Source: Ruminococcus sp. UBA6407 (GTDB taxonomy: Bacteria > Bacillota > Clostridia > Oscillospirales > Ruminococcaceae). Taken from it: a DNA stretch of 39,938 bases. Within the stretch, counting starts at the first letter, position 1. Every line of letters begins with the position of its first letter. This document shows positions 8,532 through 16,124 of the stretch, piece by piece. The stretch covers positions 1 to 39,938 of the forward strand of contig DJPR01000012.1 in NCBI GenBank assembly GCA_002438605.1. The letters are read 5' to 3'. Both the position numbers and the translations under genes were made by a program. The notes under the pieces were generated by a model, which saw nothing but the letters and a program-made list of their open reading frames with translations, made no database searches and had not been told where the DNA came from.

Positions 8532-8570
8532 AAAAAAACCACCTTTTCTGAAATTATACAAAAATATATG

Positions 8571-8599
8571 TTGCTACTTTTGAAATTATGTGGTATAAT
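8571..8599 (+). promoter_or_regulatory. Promoter of aminotransferase gene
   Basis: TTGCTA (8571-8576), 17-bp spacer, TATAAT (8594-8599). It overlaps the divergent control region of the flippase gene. The leader of about 110 bases is AT-rich; I see no convincing riboswitch in it. Confidence 0.7.
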
Positions 8600-8713
8600 G
8601 ATAAAGGTTATATTCTAACTTTGAAATTATATCGTAGATATTGCTCCCCAAACTAAATTTGCATAAATTCTTCAAGATTTAATTGGCGGAGAAATAGAAA
8701 GGATTGTTTACGA

Positions 8714-9907
8714 ATGAATTATAATTTTTCGGATAAGGTTGCAGGCTTAAAGGCTTCGGCAATAAGAGAAATTCTCAAGTTCACTTCTGAACCGGGAGTG
8801 ATTTCGTTTGCCGCAGGAAATCCTGCCCCCGAGGCTTTTCCGAGTGAAAAGGTTGCGGAAATTTCAGCAGATATTTTTGCAAACGAGCCTGTTCTTGCAC
8901 TGCAGTACAATATTACAGAGGGCTATACTCCGTTGAGAAATGCACTTAAAGAAAGTATGGCGGCAAAGGGCTGCTTCAACAGTGAAATTGATGACCTGAT
9001 CATTACATCAGGTGCACAGCAGGGAAATGAGCTTGCCTGTAAAGTGCTTCTGAACGAGGGCGATACACTTATTTGTGAAGCACCAAGCTTTATCGGTTCA
9101 ATTAATGCTTTCAAGTCTTACAATGTAAACCTTGTGGGTGTGGAGCTTGAAAATGACGGAATTAATATTGAAAAGCTTGAAGATGCGTTAAAAGCAAATA
9201 AAAATGTAAAGCTTCTTTATCTTATCCCGAATTTCCAGAATCCTACAGGTCTTACAATGTCATGGGAAAAACGAAAGGCTGTTTACGAGCTTGCAAAAAA
9301 ATATGATTTTATTATCCTTGAGGATAATCCTTATGGTGATTTGAGATTTGACGGTGAGGATATTCCTGCAATTAAAACTCTTGATACAGAGGGCAGAGTT
9401 ATATATACAGGTACATTTTCAAAGATACTTTCACCGGGCTTCAGAACAGGATATGTTTCTGCACCAAAGGAGATTGTTCAGAAAATAGTTGTCTGCAAGC
9501 AGGTTGCGGACGTTCATTCAAATATCTGGGCACAGGTTGTATGTCATCGTTTTATGACTACGGTTGATATGAATGCTCACTTTGAGGGATTACGCAAAAT
9601 TTACAAGAAAAAATGTGAGCTTATGCTCTCAAAAATAAAAGAATGCTTTTCAGACAAAATTACATACACAAAACCGCAGGGCGGACTGTTCATCTGGTGC
9701 ACACTTCCTGACGGCTGTGATATGATTAAGTTCTGCACAAGGGCAGTTGCTGAATATAAGGTAGCAGTTGTTCCGGGAACAGCATTCTGTATACACGAAG
9801 ACGATAAAACACAGTCATTCCGTCTTAACTTTTCAACTCCTACAGATGAACAAATCATCAGCGGAATCGAAATGCTTGGAAAAATGACTAAGGAAATGCT
9901 TGATTAA
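8714..9907 (+). CDS. PLP-dependent aminotransferase, class I/II (LysN/ARO8-like)
   Basis: A 397-residue fold-type I aminotransferase. Features seen: SGAQQGNELACKVLL, the NPTG-containing LIPNFQNPTG, the ILEDNPYGDLRFDG segment with the PLP-ring Asp, SKILSPGFRTGY with the Schiff-base Lys (about 237), and a C-terminal FRLNFSTP with the carboxylate-binding Arg. The sequence style is that of 2-aminoadipate/aromatic aminotransferases and of the enzyme half of MocR regulators, but there is no N-terminal DNA-binding domain. The substrate cannot be set from sequence alone. Monocistronic; a hairpin element starts 18 bases after its stop. Confidence 0.88.
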   Translation: MNYNFSDKVAGLKASAIREILKFTSEPGVISFAAGNPAPEAFPSEKVAEISADIFANEPVLALQYNITEGYTPLRNALKESMAAKGCFNSEIDDLIITSGAQQGNELACKVLLNEGDTLICEAPSFIGSINAFKSYNVNLVGVELENDGINIEKLEDALKANKNVKLLYLIPNFQNPTGLTMSWEKRKAVYELAKKYDFIILEDNPYGDLRFDGEDIPAIKTLDTEGRVIYTGTFSKILSPGFRTGYVSAPKEIVQKIVVCKQVADVHSNIWAQVVCHRFMTTVDMNAHFEGLRKIYKKKCELMLSKIKECFSDKITYTKPQGGLFIWCTLPDGCDMIKFCTRAVAEYKVAVVPGTAFCIHEDDKTQSFRLNFSTPTDEQIISGIEMLGKMTKEMLD

Positions 9908-9925
9908 TTTATGTGAAAAAACTTT

Positions 9926-9998
9926 TTAAGGCAATTCTGCACAATGATTGTGCGGCAGAAACGCAGTATATGCTGTGCTTTGTGCGGTGTTGCATTAA
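9926..9998 (+). repeat. Dispersed hairpin element, copy 3 (with inner hairpin)
   Basis: The outer arms are TTAAGGCAATTCTGC on the left and GCGGTGTTGCATTAA on the right (about 9978-9998 with CTTTGT before it). An inner hairpin (GCACAA / TTGTGC, 9939-9953) sits in the left half, so the copy is expanded relative to consensus. It lies in the leader of the next gene. No clear promoter is seen directly before it. Confidence 0.75.
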
Positions 9999-10023
9999 AT
10001 TTTATTTGAAAGGAATTTTTATT

Positions 10024-10548
10024 ATGGCTAGACGTTCACCTTTAGACAGATACCCGATTACACAGAAATATATTATGACAAGAGGTCAGGCTCTTACTTT
10101 TCCTGCTGACCTTTTAAGCGTAAAGGTTAAATCAGAGGAAGTTTATGGAATGGTTATAGACATTCCAATGGGTGTAGATGTTGTTATTACTATGGTTTGC
10201 TTTGTAAATGGAGCTGCAAATCTCTACTTCAATAACGGAAATGAATATTCAGGAGCTTCACAGCGTTACAGAAATCTTGTACAGGTTGCAAGAAACCTTG
10301 TTTTGAGTGCAAATGAGCTTAAACCACTCTGCGAAAAGGTAAAGTCATTTGATATGCCTGTAGGCAAAACTCATTATATTCATCTTCTTACAAAGAAAGG
10401 CGTTTATAAGACTACCATTGAGCCTTCAAAAATTGCAGAGCTTGAAATGCCGAAACGTATTGTATTCTCACTTTATCAGCAGGTTTTAAGTGAAATAAGA
10501 AACTGTCAGCTTAAAGATCAGGCTGCAGGAATTAACGCTAATAAATAA
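10024..10548 (+). CDS. Conserved hypothetical protein, cytoplasmic
   Basis: I do not recognise this family. The protein is 174 residues, soluble, without signal peptide or membrane helix. It starts MARRSPLDRYPIT, has a likely beta-rich middle (VYGMVIDIPMGVDVVITMVCF, an apparent NLYFNNGNEYSG turn) and a helical C terminus. The start at 10024 is chosen because GAAAGGAA lies about 8 bases upstream; an in-frame extension back to 9913 would translate the hairpin element and is rejected. Only 16 bases separate it from trpS, so the two are cotranscribed. Confidence 0.7.
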   Translation: MARRSPLDRYPITQKYIMTRGQALTFPADLLSVKVKSEEVYGMVIDIPMGVDVVITMVCFVNGAANLYFNNGNEYSGASQRYRNLVQVARNLVLSANELKPLCEKVKSFDMPVGKTHYIHLLTKKGVYKTTIEPSKIAELEMPKRIVFSLYQQVLSEIRNCQLKDQAAGINANK

Positions 10549-10564
10549 GCGGAGATGATTTTGT

Positions 10565-11560
10565 ATGGATAAAAAGTTAATTTTCAGCGGTATTCAGCCA
10601 ACAGGTACATTTACGCTCGGCAATTATATAGGAGCTGTTCGTAATTGGGGACCTTTGCAGGATGAATACAACTGCATTTACTGCGTTGTTGATATGCATG
10701 CGATTACTGTAAGACAGGACCCTGCAAAGCTGCGCAAAAACACTCTTGAAGCCTATGCACTTCTCATGGCGTGCGGAATTGATCCTGAAAAGTCAATACT
10801 TTTCATTCAGAGCCATGTTAAAACACATGCGGAGCTTAACTGGATTTTAGGCTGTTCAACACAGTTCGGTGAGCTTTCCCGTATGACTCAGTTCAAGGAT
10901 AAAAGTCAGCGTCATGCAGATGACGTAAATTCTGGACTTTTTACATATCCTGTTCTCATGGCTGCGGATATTCTCGCTTATAATGCAGACCTTGTTCCTG
11001 TCGGCGTTGACCAGAAGCAGCATCTTGAGCTTGCAAGAAATGTTGCACAGCGTTTCAATCAAAGATATGGTGAGCTGTTTACCATTCCTGAACCGTATAT
11101 TCCAAAGGTCGGAGCTAAGGTTATGTCACTTCAGGAGCCGACTAAGAAGATGTCAAAATCAGATGATAATCCTAATGCATGTATTCTCATTCTTGATGAT
11201 AAGGATACAATTATCCGTAAATTCAAAAGAGCTGTAACTGACAGCGAGGCAGAGGTATGCTATCGTGAAGGCAAGGACGGAATAAACAATCTTATGACCA
11301 TTTATTCAAGTGTTACGGGCAGGAGCTTTGATGAAATAACATCAGAATTTGCAGGCAAAGGCTACGGCGATTTCAAGCTTGCAGTAGGTGAGGCTGTTGC
11401 TGACCACCTTGAACCTGTAAGAACTGAATTTGACCGTCTTATTCAGGATAAGGCATATCTGAAAAAGTGCTATACAGAGGGTGCTGAAAAGGCATTGAGA
11501 TATTCTCAGCGTATAGTTTCAAAGGCTTATCATAAGGTCGGATTTGTGGATAAGGCATAA
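10565..11560 (+). CDS. trpS: Tryptophan--tRNA ligase
   Basis: Charges tRNA-Trp. A class Ic synthetase of 331 residues: the N-terminal FSGIQPTGTFTLGNYIGA holds the HIGH-like signature (TLGN), the DMHAIT and GVDQKQHLELARN segments bind substrate, and KKMSKS is the ATP-binding loop. It follows the hypothetical gene at 16 bases and has no T-box leader, which is the usual control in Firmicutes; expression presumably starts from the promoter upstream of 10024. SD GGAGATG near 10552. Confidence 0.96.
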   Translation: MDKKLIFSGIQPTGTFTLGNYIGAVRNWGPLQDEYNCIYCVVDMHAITVRQDPAKLRKNTLEAYALLMACGIDPEKSILFIQSHVKTHAELNWILGCSTQFGELSRMTQFKDKSQRHADDVNSGLFTYPVLMAADILAYNADLVPVGVDQKQHLELARNVAQRFNQRYGELFTIPEPYIPKVGAKVMSLQEPTKKMSKSDDNPNACILILDDKDTIIRKFKRAVTDSEAEVCYREGKDGINNLMTIYSSVTGRSFDEITSEFAGKGYGDFKLAVGEAVADHLEPVRTEFDRLIQDKAYLKKCYTEGAEKALRYSQRIVSKAYHKVGFVDKA

Positions 11561-11669
11561 TTATTCCGCTTGAATTCGTTGTTTTTGGTGATTTGATTTG
11601 TTAAAACCCACAAAACATTGAAAATATTTAATTTATATTTTCTGAAACTTACAAAGTTATTAAAATGTG

Positions 11670-11698
11670 TTGCAATTTGGCGTAATATAGGGTATTAT
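11670..11698 (+). promoter_or_regulatory. Promoter of mazG-hup-rqcP
   Basis: TTGCAA (11670-11675), 17-bp spacer, TATTAT (11693-11698). The short leader has a small GGGT...ACCC hairpin before the AAGGAG SD. Confidence 0.7.
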
Positions 11699-11730
11699 AT
11701 TAACTGTACCCGTTAAGGAGTGTTTTTCCT

Positions 11731-12528
11731 ATGGTGAATTTTCAGCAAAAGGATTTTTACAGTATTGATGATCTGCAGGAAATTGTTAAGCTTCTAAGAA
11801 GTGAAAACGGTTGTCCTTGGGATAAGGAGCAGACTCATAAATCCATAAAAAGCGACTTCATTGAGGAGGTTTGTGAGGCTATCGAGGCTATTGACCTTGA
11901 AGATTCCGATTTGCTTCGTGAGGAGCTTGGAGATGTTCTTTTGCAGGTTGTTTTTCACTGTCAGATAGAACGTGAAAACGGCAATTTTAAGTTTGAAGAT
12001 GTGTGCAATGAGGTGTGTAAAAAGCTTATTGTGCGTCATCCCCATGTTTTCGGTGATGTGCTTGTAAACAATACGGACGATGTGCTGAAAAACTGGGATT
12101 CAATCAAAAAGGAAACTAAGGGACAGGAAAGCTATACCGATACACTGAAAAGTGTTGCCAAATCTCTGCCGGCTCTTATGAGAGCACAGAAGGTCGGAAA
12201 AAGAGCAATGCGTGCCGGAATGGATTTCAAGTGTAAAGAAGACGCAATTTCCTGTATTGATGCTGAAAGGTCAGAGTTTGATGAAGCTGTTGCTTCAGGA
12301 GATAAGGAACGTATAGCTGAGGAGCTTGGCGATCTTATTTTCTCATGTGTTAATGCGGCAAGACATCTGGGCATTGACGCTGAACAGGCATTGACTGATT
12401 CAACCGATAAATTCATTCGGAGATTTTCAAAAACGGAAGAACTTGTTTCTCTTGACTTGCTGAATATGCCTGATCTGGATATTGAGCAGCTTGATGTTTA
12501 CTGGGAACGAGCTAAAAAATTATTGTAA
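11731..12528 (+). CDS. mazG: Nucleoside triphosphate pyrophosphohydrolase MazG
   Basis: Hydrolyses NTPs/dNTPs to monophosphate and pyrophosphate, a house-cleaning role. At 265 residues it has the two-repeat layout: repeat one with CPWDKEQTH, EEVCEAIEAI and EELGDVLLQVVFH (EExxE...ExxD metal ligands), repeat two with AEELGDLIFSCVNAARH. In B. subtilis the homologue YabN also carries an N-terminal methylase-like domain, which is absent here. The gene order mazG-hup-rqcP matches a conserved clostridial cluster near sporulation and cell-division genes. Confidence 0.95.
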   Translation: MVNFQQKDFYSIDDLQEIVKLLRSENGCPWDKEQTHKSIKSDFIEEVCEAIEAIDLEDSDLLREELGDVLLQVVFHCQIERENGNFKFEDVCNEVCKKLIVRHPHVFGDVLVNNTDDVLKNWDSIKKETKGQESYTDTLKSVAKSLPALMRAQKVGKRAMRAGMDFKCKEDAISCIDAERSEFDEAVASGDKERIAEELGDLIFSCVNAARHLGIDAEQALTDSTDKFIRRFSKTEELVSLDLLNMPDLDIEQLDVYWERAKKLL

Positions 12529-12550
12529 AATTATATGGAGGTATATTATT

Positions 12551-12826
12551 ATGACAAAGGCAGATCTTATCAATTCAATTGCAGCAAAGGCTGATTGTAC
12601 AAAGAAAGATGCTGATACAGCACTTAACGCAGTTCTCGGAGCTATTACAGAAGCACTTGAAAATGGCGAAAAGGTAGCTATTACAGGTTTTGGTACATTT
12701 GAGGTTCGTGAAAGAGGCGAAAAGAAGTGCATTAATCCACGCACAAAGGAAGAAATGATTTGTCCTCCAAGCAAGGCTCCTGCATTCAAGGCAGGTAAGG
12801 CTCTCAAGGATGCTGTAAATAAGTAA
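12551..12826 (+). CDS. hup: HU-family DNA-binding protein
   Basis: A 91-residue nucleoid protein. It starts MTKADLINSIAAKADCTKKDA, and the beta-arm region (GFGTFEVRERGEKKCINPRTKEEM...PSKAPAFKAGKALKDAVN) includes the NP tip that bends DNA. The ATG at 12551 is fixed by GGAGG 9 bases upstream; the frame stays open further upstream only by chance. Lies 22 bases after mazG. A terminator follows directly, so mRNA ending here should be abundant. Confidence 0.96.
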   Translation: MTKADLINSIAAKADCTKKDADTALNAVLGAITEALENGEKVAITGFGTFEVRERGEKKCINPRTKEEMICPPSKAPAFKAGKALKDAVNK

Positions 12827-12837
12827 ACTCAATTAAT

Positions 12838-12872
12838 GCAGGGACAGGTTAAAGCCTTTCCCTGCTTTTTTA
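12838..12872 (+). terminator. Terminator/attenuator between hup and rqcP
   Basis: GCAGGGA pairs with TCCCTGC around a 14-base loop, followed by TTTTTTATTTT. The SD of rqcP begins just after the T-run, and I see no promoter between them, so rqcP is probably expressed by read-through. Confidence 0.85.
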
Positions 12873-12887
12873 TTTTGGAGGTTTTTA

Positions 12888-13130
12888 ATGAGAATTGATA
12901 AATATTTAAAAGTAGCACGTCTTATTAAACGCAGAACAATTGCAAATGAAGCTTGTGATGCGGAGAAAATATCAGTAAACGGAAAAACGGTTAAAGCATC
13001 ATATGATGTAAAGGTAGGCGACGTTATAGAAATTAATATGGGAACGAAGCCTTTAAAGGTCAAGGTTACTAATGTTACGGAACATGCAACAAAAGAAACT
13101 GCGGCTGATAATTATATCGTCATTGAATAG
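12888..13130 (+). CDS. rqcP: RNA-binding S4-domain protein RqcP (YabO)
   Basis: An 80-residue S4-domain protein; the motif MRIDKYLKVARLIKRRTIANEACDA is diagnostic for the RqcP/Hsp15 group. In B. subtilis RqcP binds 50S-nascent chain complexes and supports RqcH-driven alanine tailing in ribosome quality control. SD GGAGG lies 7 bases before the ATG. The yabP/yabQ/divIC genes that often follow in Firmicutes are absent here; a terminator follows. Confidence 0.9.
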   Translation: MRIDKYLKVARLIKRRTIANEACDAEKISVNGKTVKASYDVKVGDVIEINMGTKPLKVKVTNVTEHATKETAADNYIVIE

Positions 13131-13140
13131 ATTTGAGCAT

Positions 13141-13177
13141 AAATAAAGAGCGTGCTGGTATATCACGCTCTTTATTT
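13141..13177. terminator. Bidirectional terminator, rqcP / metallophosphoesterase
   Basis: A perfect 14-bp inverted repeat (AAATAAAGAGCGTG, 13141-13154, with 13164-13177) with a 9-base loop, A-rich on one side and T-rich on the other. Serves both convergent genes. Confidence 0.92.
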
Positions 13178-13187
13178 AATATTAATA

Positions 13188-14006
13188 TTATTTTAAGTCA
13201 ACACATACTATTTCGGGTCTGTTTGCAATTCTTATCGGTATAATGCTGTTTCCAAGTCCCCTGCTGATAATCATTGACGTATTGTTCTTTTCACAAACAC
13301 CTTCGGTATAATCAGGGAAAAAGCCTTGGTCGGGAGCAACAAGTCCGCCAATAAAAGGAAGCCTTACCTGTCCGCCATGTGCATGACCTGAGAAAATTAA
13401 GTCTATATCACAATTACTGAAATCTTCTATATACTGTGGTTCATGTGCAAGCAGAATTTTGTAGTCAGTATCTACACTTTCTAAAATCTTATTAAGCGAT
13501 ATATCGGATAAGTTATCATCACTTAAACCTATAAGAGAAATTTCGTCTTTATTTATTTTTAAGTTTGTATAAGTATCGTGTAAAATTATTACACCGCAAT
13601 GTTCAAGTCCGGAATATAATTCATTTTGTTTTTCTTGGGTGATTAAAAGCTCGTGGTTTCCATTAACATAGTAAACAGGTACAGTATCGGCTATTTTCTT
13701 AACTGTGTCAATTGCAGTATTTATATTACAATGATTGCTGTCTATAATATCACCTGTAATTACAACGATATTTGGGTTTAATTTCAGAACCTTATCAGCT
13801 AATTTTTTCCCGTTATCACCAAATTTTTTATTATGCAGGTCGGAAAGCTGAACAATTCTGTAATTTTTGAAAGAATCAGGCAGCTTACTGTTGCTATAAG
13901 TATAAAAAGTTATCTGCAATGCATTATTTTCCCATATTGCATAAATGAATGCAATAATTAATAATACGATTAATATAATATATTTTTTTATCTTAGTTTT
14001 TTTCAT
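13188..14006 (-). CDS. Membrane-anchored metallophosphoesterase (YkuE-like)
   Basis: A 272-residue calcineurin-like phosphoesterase with an N-terminal membrane helix (about 8-25). Metal-site motifs are in order: SDLHNKKFG (DxH), GDIID, GNHE, LAHEPQ and GHAHGGQVR. Members act on phospholipid or undecaprenyl-type phosphate esters near the membrane; the substrate here is unknown. The start at 14006 follows GGAGT by 6 bases; the frame continues upstream only through an unlikely start. Its leader contains a long, rearranged copy of the hairpin element. Confidence 0.88.
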   Translation of the reverse strand: MKKTKIKKYIILIVLLIIAFIYAIWENNALQITFYTYSNSKLPDSFKNYRIVQLSDLHNKKFGDNGKKLADKVLKLNPNIVVITGDIIDSNHCNINTAIDTVKKIADTVPVYYVNGNHELLITQEKQNELYSGLEHCGVIILHDTYTNLKINKDEISLIGLSDDNLSDISLNKILESVDTDYKILLAHEPQYIEDFSNCDIDLIFSGHAHGGQVRLPFIGGLVAPDQGFFPDYTEGVCEKNNTSMIISRGLGNSIIPIRIANRPEIVCVDLK

Positions 14007-14044
14007 GGTAACTCCTGCCTTAATACAATAATAGTTTACTTTAT

Positions 14045-14166
14045 GAAACACTGTGTACAAAGTGCGTCAAAGACTTTGCATGTTGTCATATTACACATGA
14101 TTTTCTCACCATACGACAGTATGCCTTCAAAAACTTTATGCAATTTTTGTGCGGTGCTGCTCTTAC
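14045..14166 (-). repeat. Dispersed hairpin element, copy 4 (expanded)
   Basis: Read on the minus strand it begins GCAGCACCGCACAAA (right end, near 14145-14162) and ends CAAAGTCTTTGACGCACTTTG...AGTGTTTC (left end, near 14045-14080). About 60 bases are inserted in the loop, including a second imperfect palindrome around 14085-14130. It is in the leader of the metallophosphoesterase gene, as expected for the family. Confidence 0.6.
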
Positions 14167-14193
14167 GGAATGCACTAATAGTTGTCTTGTTTA

Positions 14194-14733
14194 TTATGAC
14201 TTCAGTTTATTTGCCCTTGAAATAATGAAATCCTCAACACTGTCATAATCTATTCCAAGAACTATTGAGAATTCCTGAAACAGTACGTTTTCAGCAGTTT
14301 TCATTGCAATTTCATCAGAGCTTACTAATTTTTTTCCGTTTAGTTTTTGTTTTTCCTGATGAAAATGTAGGGTTTTCAGCATTTCAAGCATTTTTTCACA
14401 GTCATCACTGTTCAGAATTGAATTAAACAGCGATTTTCTTTCCTTGCTGTTATTCTGCCAGCAAACATCATCAGATTTAGCAGCAGAGTCAATCAAAGAT
14501 ATTATCTCATCTTTTGTCAATAGCTTGCGGATTTTATTGCTGCATTTATTTACAGGAAGGTAATATTTTGACGTACTGGAATGGAGTGGCGAAAGAATAA
14601 AATAATCCATTTCATGTTCACCGTCAAAGCACTGTTTTTCAATACCGGTTAATCTGCACACACCTGCTGAACCATACACAACACAATCGTTTATATTAAA
14701 AACATTGCCGCTGCATTTGTTTGAATTTTCCAT
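14194..14733 (-). CDS. CarD/CdnL-like transcription regulator
   Basis: 179 residues. The N-terminal 60 residues match the CarD/TRCF RNA-polymerase-interacting domain: FNINDCVVYGSAGVCRLTGI, then DYFILSPLHSSTSKYYLPVN. CarD-type proteins bind the RNA polymerase beta subunit and tune promoter opening. The rest (about 75-179) is helical and charged, as in other CarD proteins. SD GGAGGG lies 7 bases before the ATG. It has its own promoter and a short leader hairpin of the dispersed family. Confidence 0.85.
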   Translation of the reverse strand: MENSNKCSGNVFNINDCVVYGSAGVCRLTGIEKQCFDGEHEMDYFILSPLHSSTSKYYLPVNKCSNKIRKLLTKDEIISLIDSAAKSDDVCWQNNSKERKSLFNSILNSDDCEKMLEMLKTLHFHQEKQKLNGKKLVSSDEIAMKTAENVLFQEFSIVLGIDYDSVEDFIISRANKLKS

Positions 14734-14756
14734 ACCATAACCCTCCTGATTACTTT

Positions 14757-14791
14757 AGTCAACATTTCACAACTTTTGTGCAGTGTTGACT
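14757..14791 (-). repeat. Dispersed hairpin element, copy 5 (short, 5' leader)
   Basis: AGTCAACA (14757-14764) pairs with TGTTGACT (14784-14791); an inner CACAA/TTGTG stem continues it around a 3-base loop. On the minus strand it begins directly after the -10 box, as in the copy at 25711. Confidence 0.75.
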
Positions 14792-14820
14792 TTTATACAA
14801 TTTCACACAAGCACATTTAA
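14792..14820 (-). promoter_or_regulatory. Promoter of CarD-like gene
   Basis: On the minus strand, TTAAAT (14815-14820), 17-bp spacer, TATAAA (14792-14797). The leader hairpin starts at the next base. Confidence 0.65.
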
Positions 14821-15082
14821 TGGCATTGTGCCGCCTTTATTTTATAATTATATCAGTTTTTCGTCAATTTTTCAAAGGACATTTTTAACAAAAAATACAG
14901 CCTGATTTATTGCATTAAACTACTGTTATGACTCAATAATGCAAATTATTTAATTGAAATTTGTAACGATTGTAGAAAATACTGCCATATTTTTAAGAGG
15001 TATTTACAAAGTTAAAAAAGTATGATATACTGTTTTTCATAGAGAAATACGAAAAAAAGAGATTTTCGGGGGTGAATTTTAA
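14821..15082. other. AT-rich divergent intergenic stretch
   Basis: Separates the CarD-like gene (minus) from the sugar transferase (plus). Apart from promoters at either end I see no ORF, RNA gene or strong fold in it. Confidence 0.5.
15003..15031 (+). promoter_or_regulatory. Promoter of sugar transferase gene
   Basis: TTTACA (15003-15008), 17-bp spacer, TATACT (15026-15031), about 50 bases before the start codon. Confidence 0.7.
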
Positions 15083-15826
15083 ATGGTAAGTGCAAATCCA
15101 AATGTAGAGCAGGTTATGCCAAAACTCAAGTATTCTATGGAGGAATGTAAGCAGATTGAAGGAAATGTAAAGGAAAAGCTGCAGTCTTCACCATATGCGG
15201 ACAAAGTTAAAGCACAAAAAAGCTACTGTGTTTTTGCCAGAATAAGAGATATCATAGTTTCATCAATTGCATTGATTTTCTTGTCGCTTCCAATGCTTGT
15301 AATTGCTCTTATAATCTATGCTGAAGACGGTCATTCACCGTTTTTCCACCAGCTTCGCATGACGGCTAACGGAAAAACATTTGTAATGACAAAGTTTCGT
15401 TCCATGCGTCCTGATGCGGACAGTCCTGAAATGCTTGCAAAGGTCAGGGAGCTTAATGAATCTGACGGGCCTGCATTCAAGGTTGAGAACGATCCGAGAT
15501 TAACGAAGATTGGGAGAAAACTTCGTGAAACTTCTCTTGATGAACTTCCTCAGCTTATTAATGTGTTTTTAGGTGATATGTCATTGGTAGGGCCAAGACC
15601 GCCGCTGCCGAGAGAGGTTGCAGTTTATACTCCATATCAGATGAACAGACTGCTTGTTAAAGGTGGATTGACATGTATTTGGCAGACTCAGGAAAAGCGA
15701 AATGAAACTTCATTTGATAACTGGATGAAAATGGACGTTGAGTACATAGAAAAACGCAGCTTTGCATTCGATATAAAGCTTATTTTAAAGACTTTCAAGG
15801 TTATTGTTACTAAACAGGGAAGATAA
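15083..15826 (+). CDS. Bacterial sugar transferase (polyprenyl-phosphate glycosyl-1-P transferase, short form)
   Basis: Transfers a sugar-1-phosphate from a nucleotide sugar to undecaprenyl phosphate, the first step of capsule/EPS or glycoprotein glycan synthesis. At 247 residues it has the minimal form: a leader of about 50 residues, one membrane/re-entrant helix (about 53-80), then the catalytic region with KFRSM, ENDPRLTKIGRKLRETSLDE and GDMSLVGPRPPLP. It is an orphan: no glycosyltransferase or Wzx/Wzy gene lies beside it. SD GGGGGTG. Confidence 0.92.
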   Translation: MVSANPNVEQVMPKLKYSMEECKQIEGNVKEKLQSSPYADKVKAQKSYCVFARIRDIIVSSIALIFLSLPMLVIALIIYAEDGHSPFFHQLRMTANGKTFVMTKFRSMRPDADSPEMLAKVRELNESDGPAFKVENDPRLTKIGRKLRETSLDELPQLINVFLGDMSLVGPRPPLPREVAVYTPYQMNRLLVKGGLTCIWQTQEKRNETSFDNWMKMDVEYIEKRSFAFDIKLILKTFKVIVTKQGR

Positions 15827-15833
15827 TTTGTTT

Positions 15834-15867
15834 TTAAGGCAGCTTTTCGGCTGTCTTAATTTGTTTT
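15834..15867 (+). terminator. Terminator after sugar transferase gene
   Basis: TTAAGGCAGC pairs with GCTGTCTTAA over 10 bp with one G-U pair, then a T-rich tail. Confidence 0.85.
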
Positions 15868-15878
15868 TACAAGTTAGC

Positions 15879-15920
15879 GTCTGCTTACACAAGGTACAAC
15901 GCAAAGCAGACGGCTTTTTT
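15879..15920 (+). terminator. Second terminator-like hairpin
   Basis: GTCTGCTT (15879-15886) pairs with AAGCAGAC (15904-15911), followed by GGCTTTTTT. Tandem back-up terminator or the end of an unseen short transcript. Confidence 0.75.
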
Positions 15921-16010
15921 ACATGCTTTATTAACATTTTGTACAAAAAATATAACGTTTTTTGTTAAATTAATACAATAAGCATTAGCTATTTATATTC
16001 AAAATGGTAA

Positions 16011-16040
16011 TTGACTTTTTTTGTTATGAAATGATATAAT
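16011..16040 (+). promoter_or_regulatory. Promoter of sugar-binding lipoprotein gene
   Basis: TTGACT (16011-16016), 18-bp spacer, TATAAT (16035-16040), followed by the hairpin element. Confidence 0.85.
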
Positions 16041-16044
16041 TATG

Positions 16045-16100
16045 TTGAAGAAACACCGCACAAGGTACGTATGACGGCTTTGTGCGGTATCACCTTTTAA
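16045..16100 (+). repeat. Dispersed hairpin element, copy 6 (5' leader)
   Basis: ACCGCACAA (16055-16063) pairs with TTGTGCGGT (16080-16089 region); the loop holds ATGACGG, and the right arm runs on to CACCTTTTAA. The outer arms have diverged on the left. It lies 5-12 bp after the -10 box. Confidence 0.8.
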
Positions 16101-16124
16101 AAACAGCAGAATGGAGGGTTATAT

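Noticed and set aside
9913..10023. In-frame N-terminal extension of the hypothetical protein upstream of 10024
   Set aside because: It translates the hairpin element, has no SD at its start, and a good SD precedes the ATG at 10024.
11561..11730. Possible riboswitch or T-box before mazG, or a T-box before trpS
   Set aside because: No conserved T-box sequence or specifier stem; only AT-rich DNA and a promoter. trpS is 16 bases after the preceding gene.
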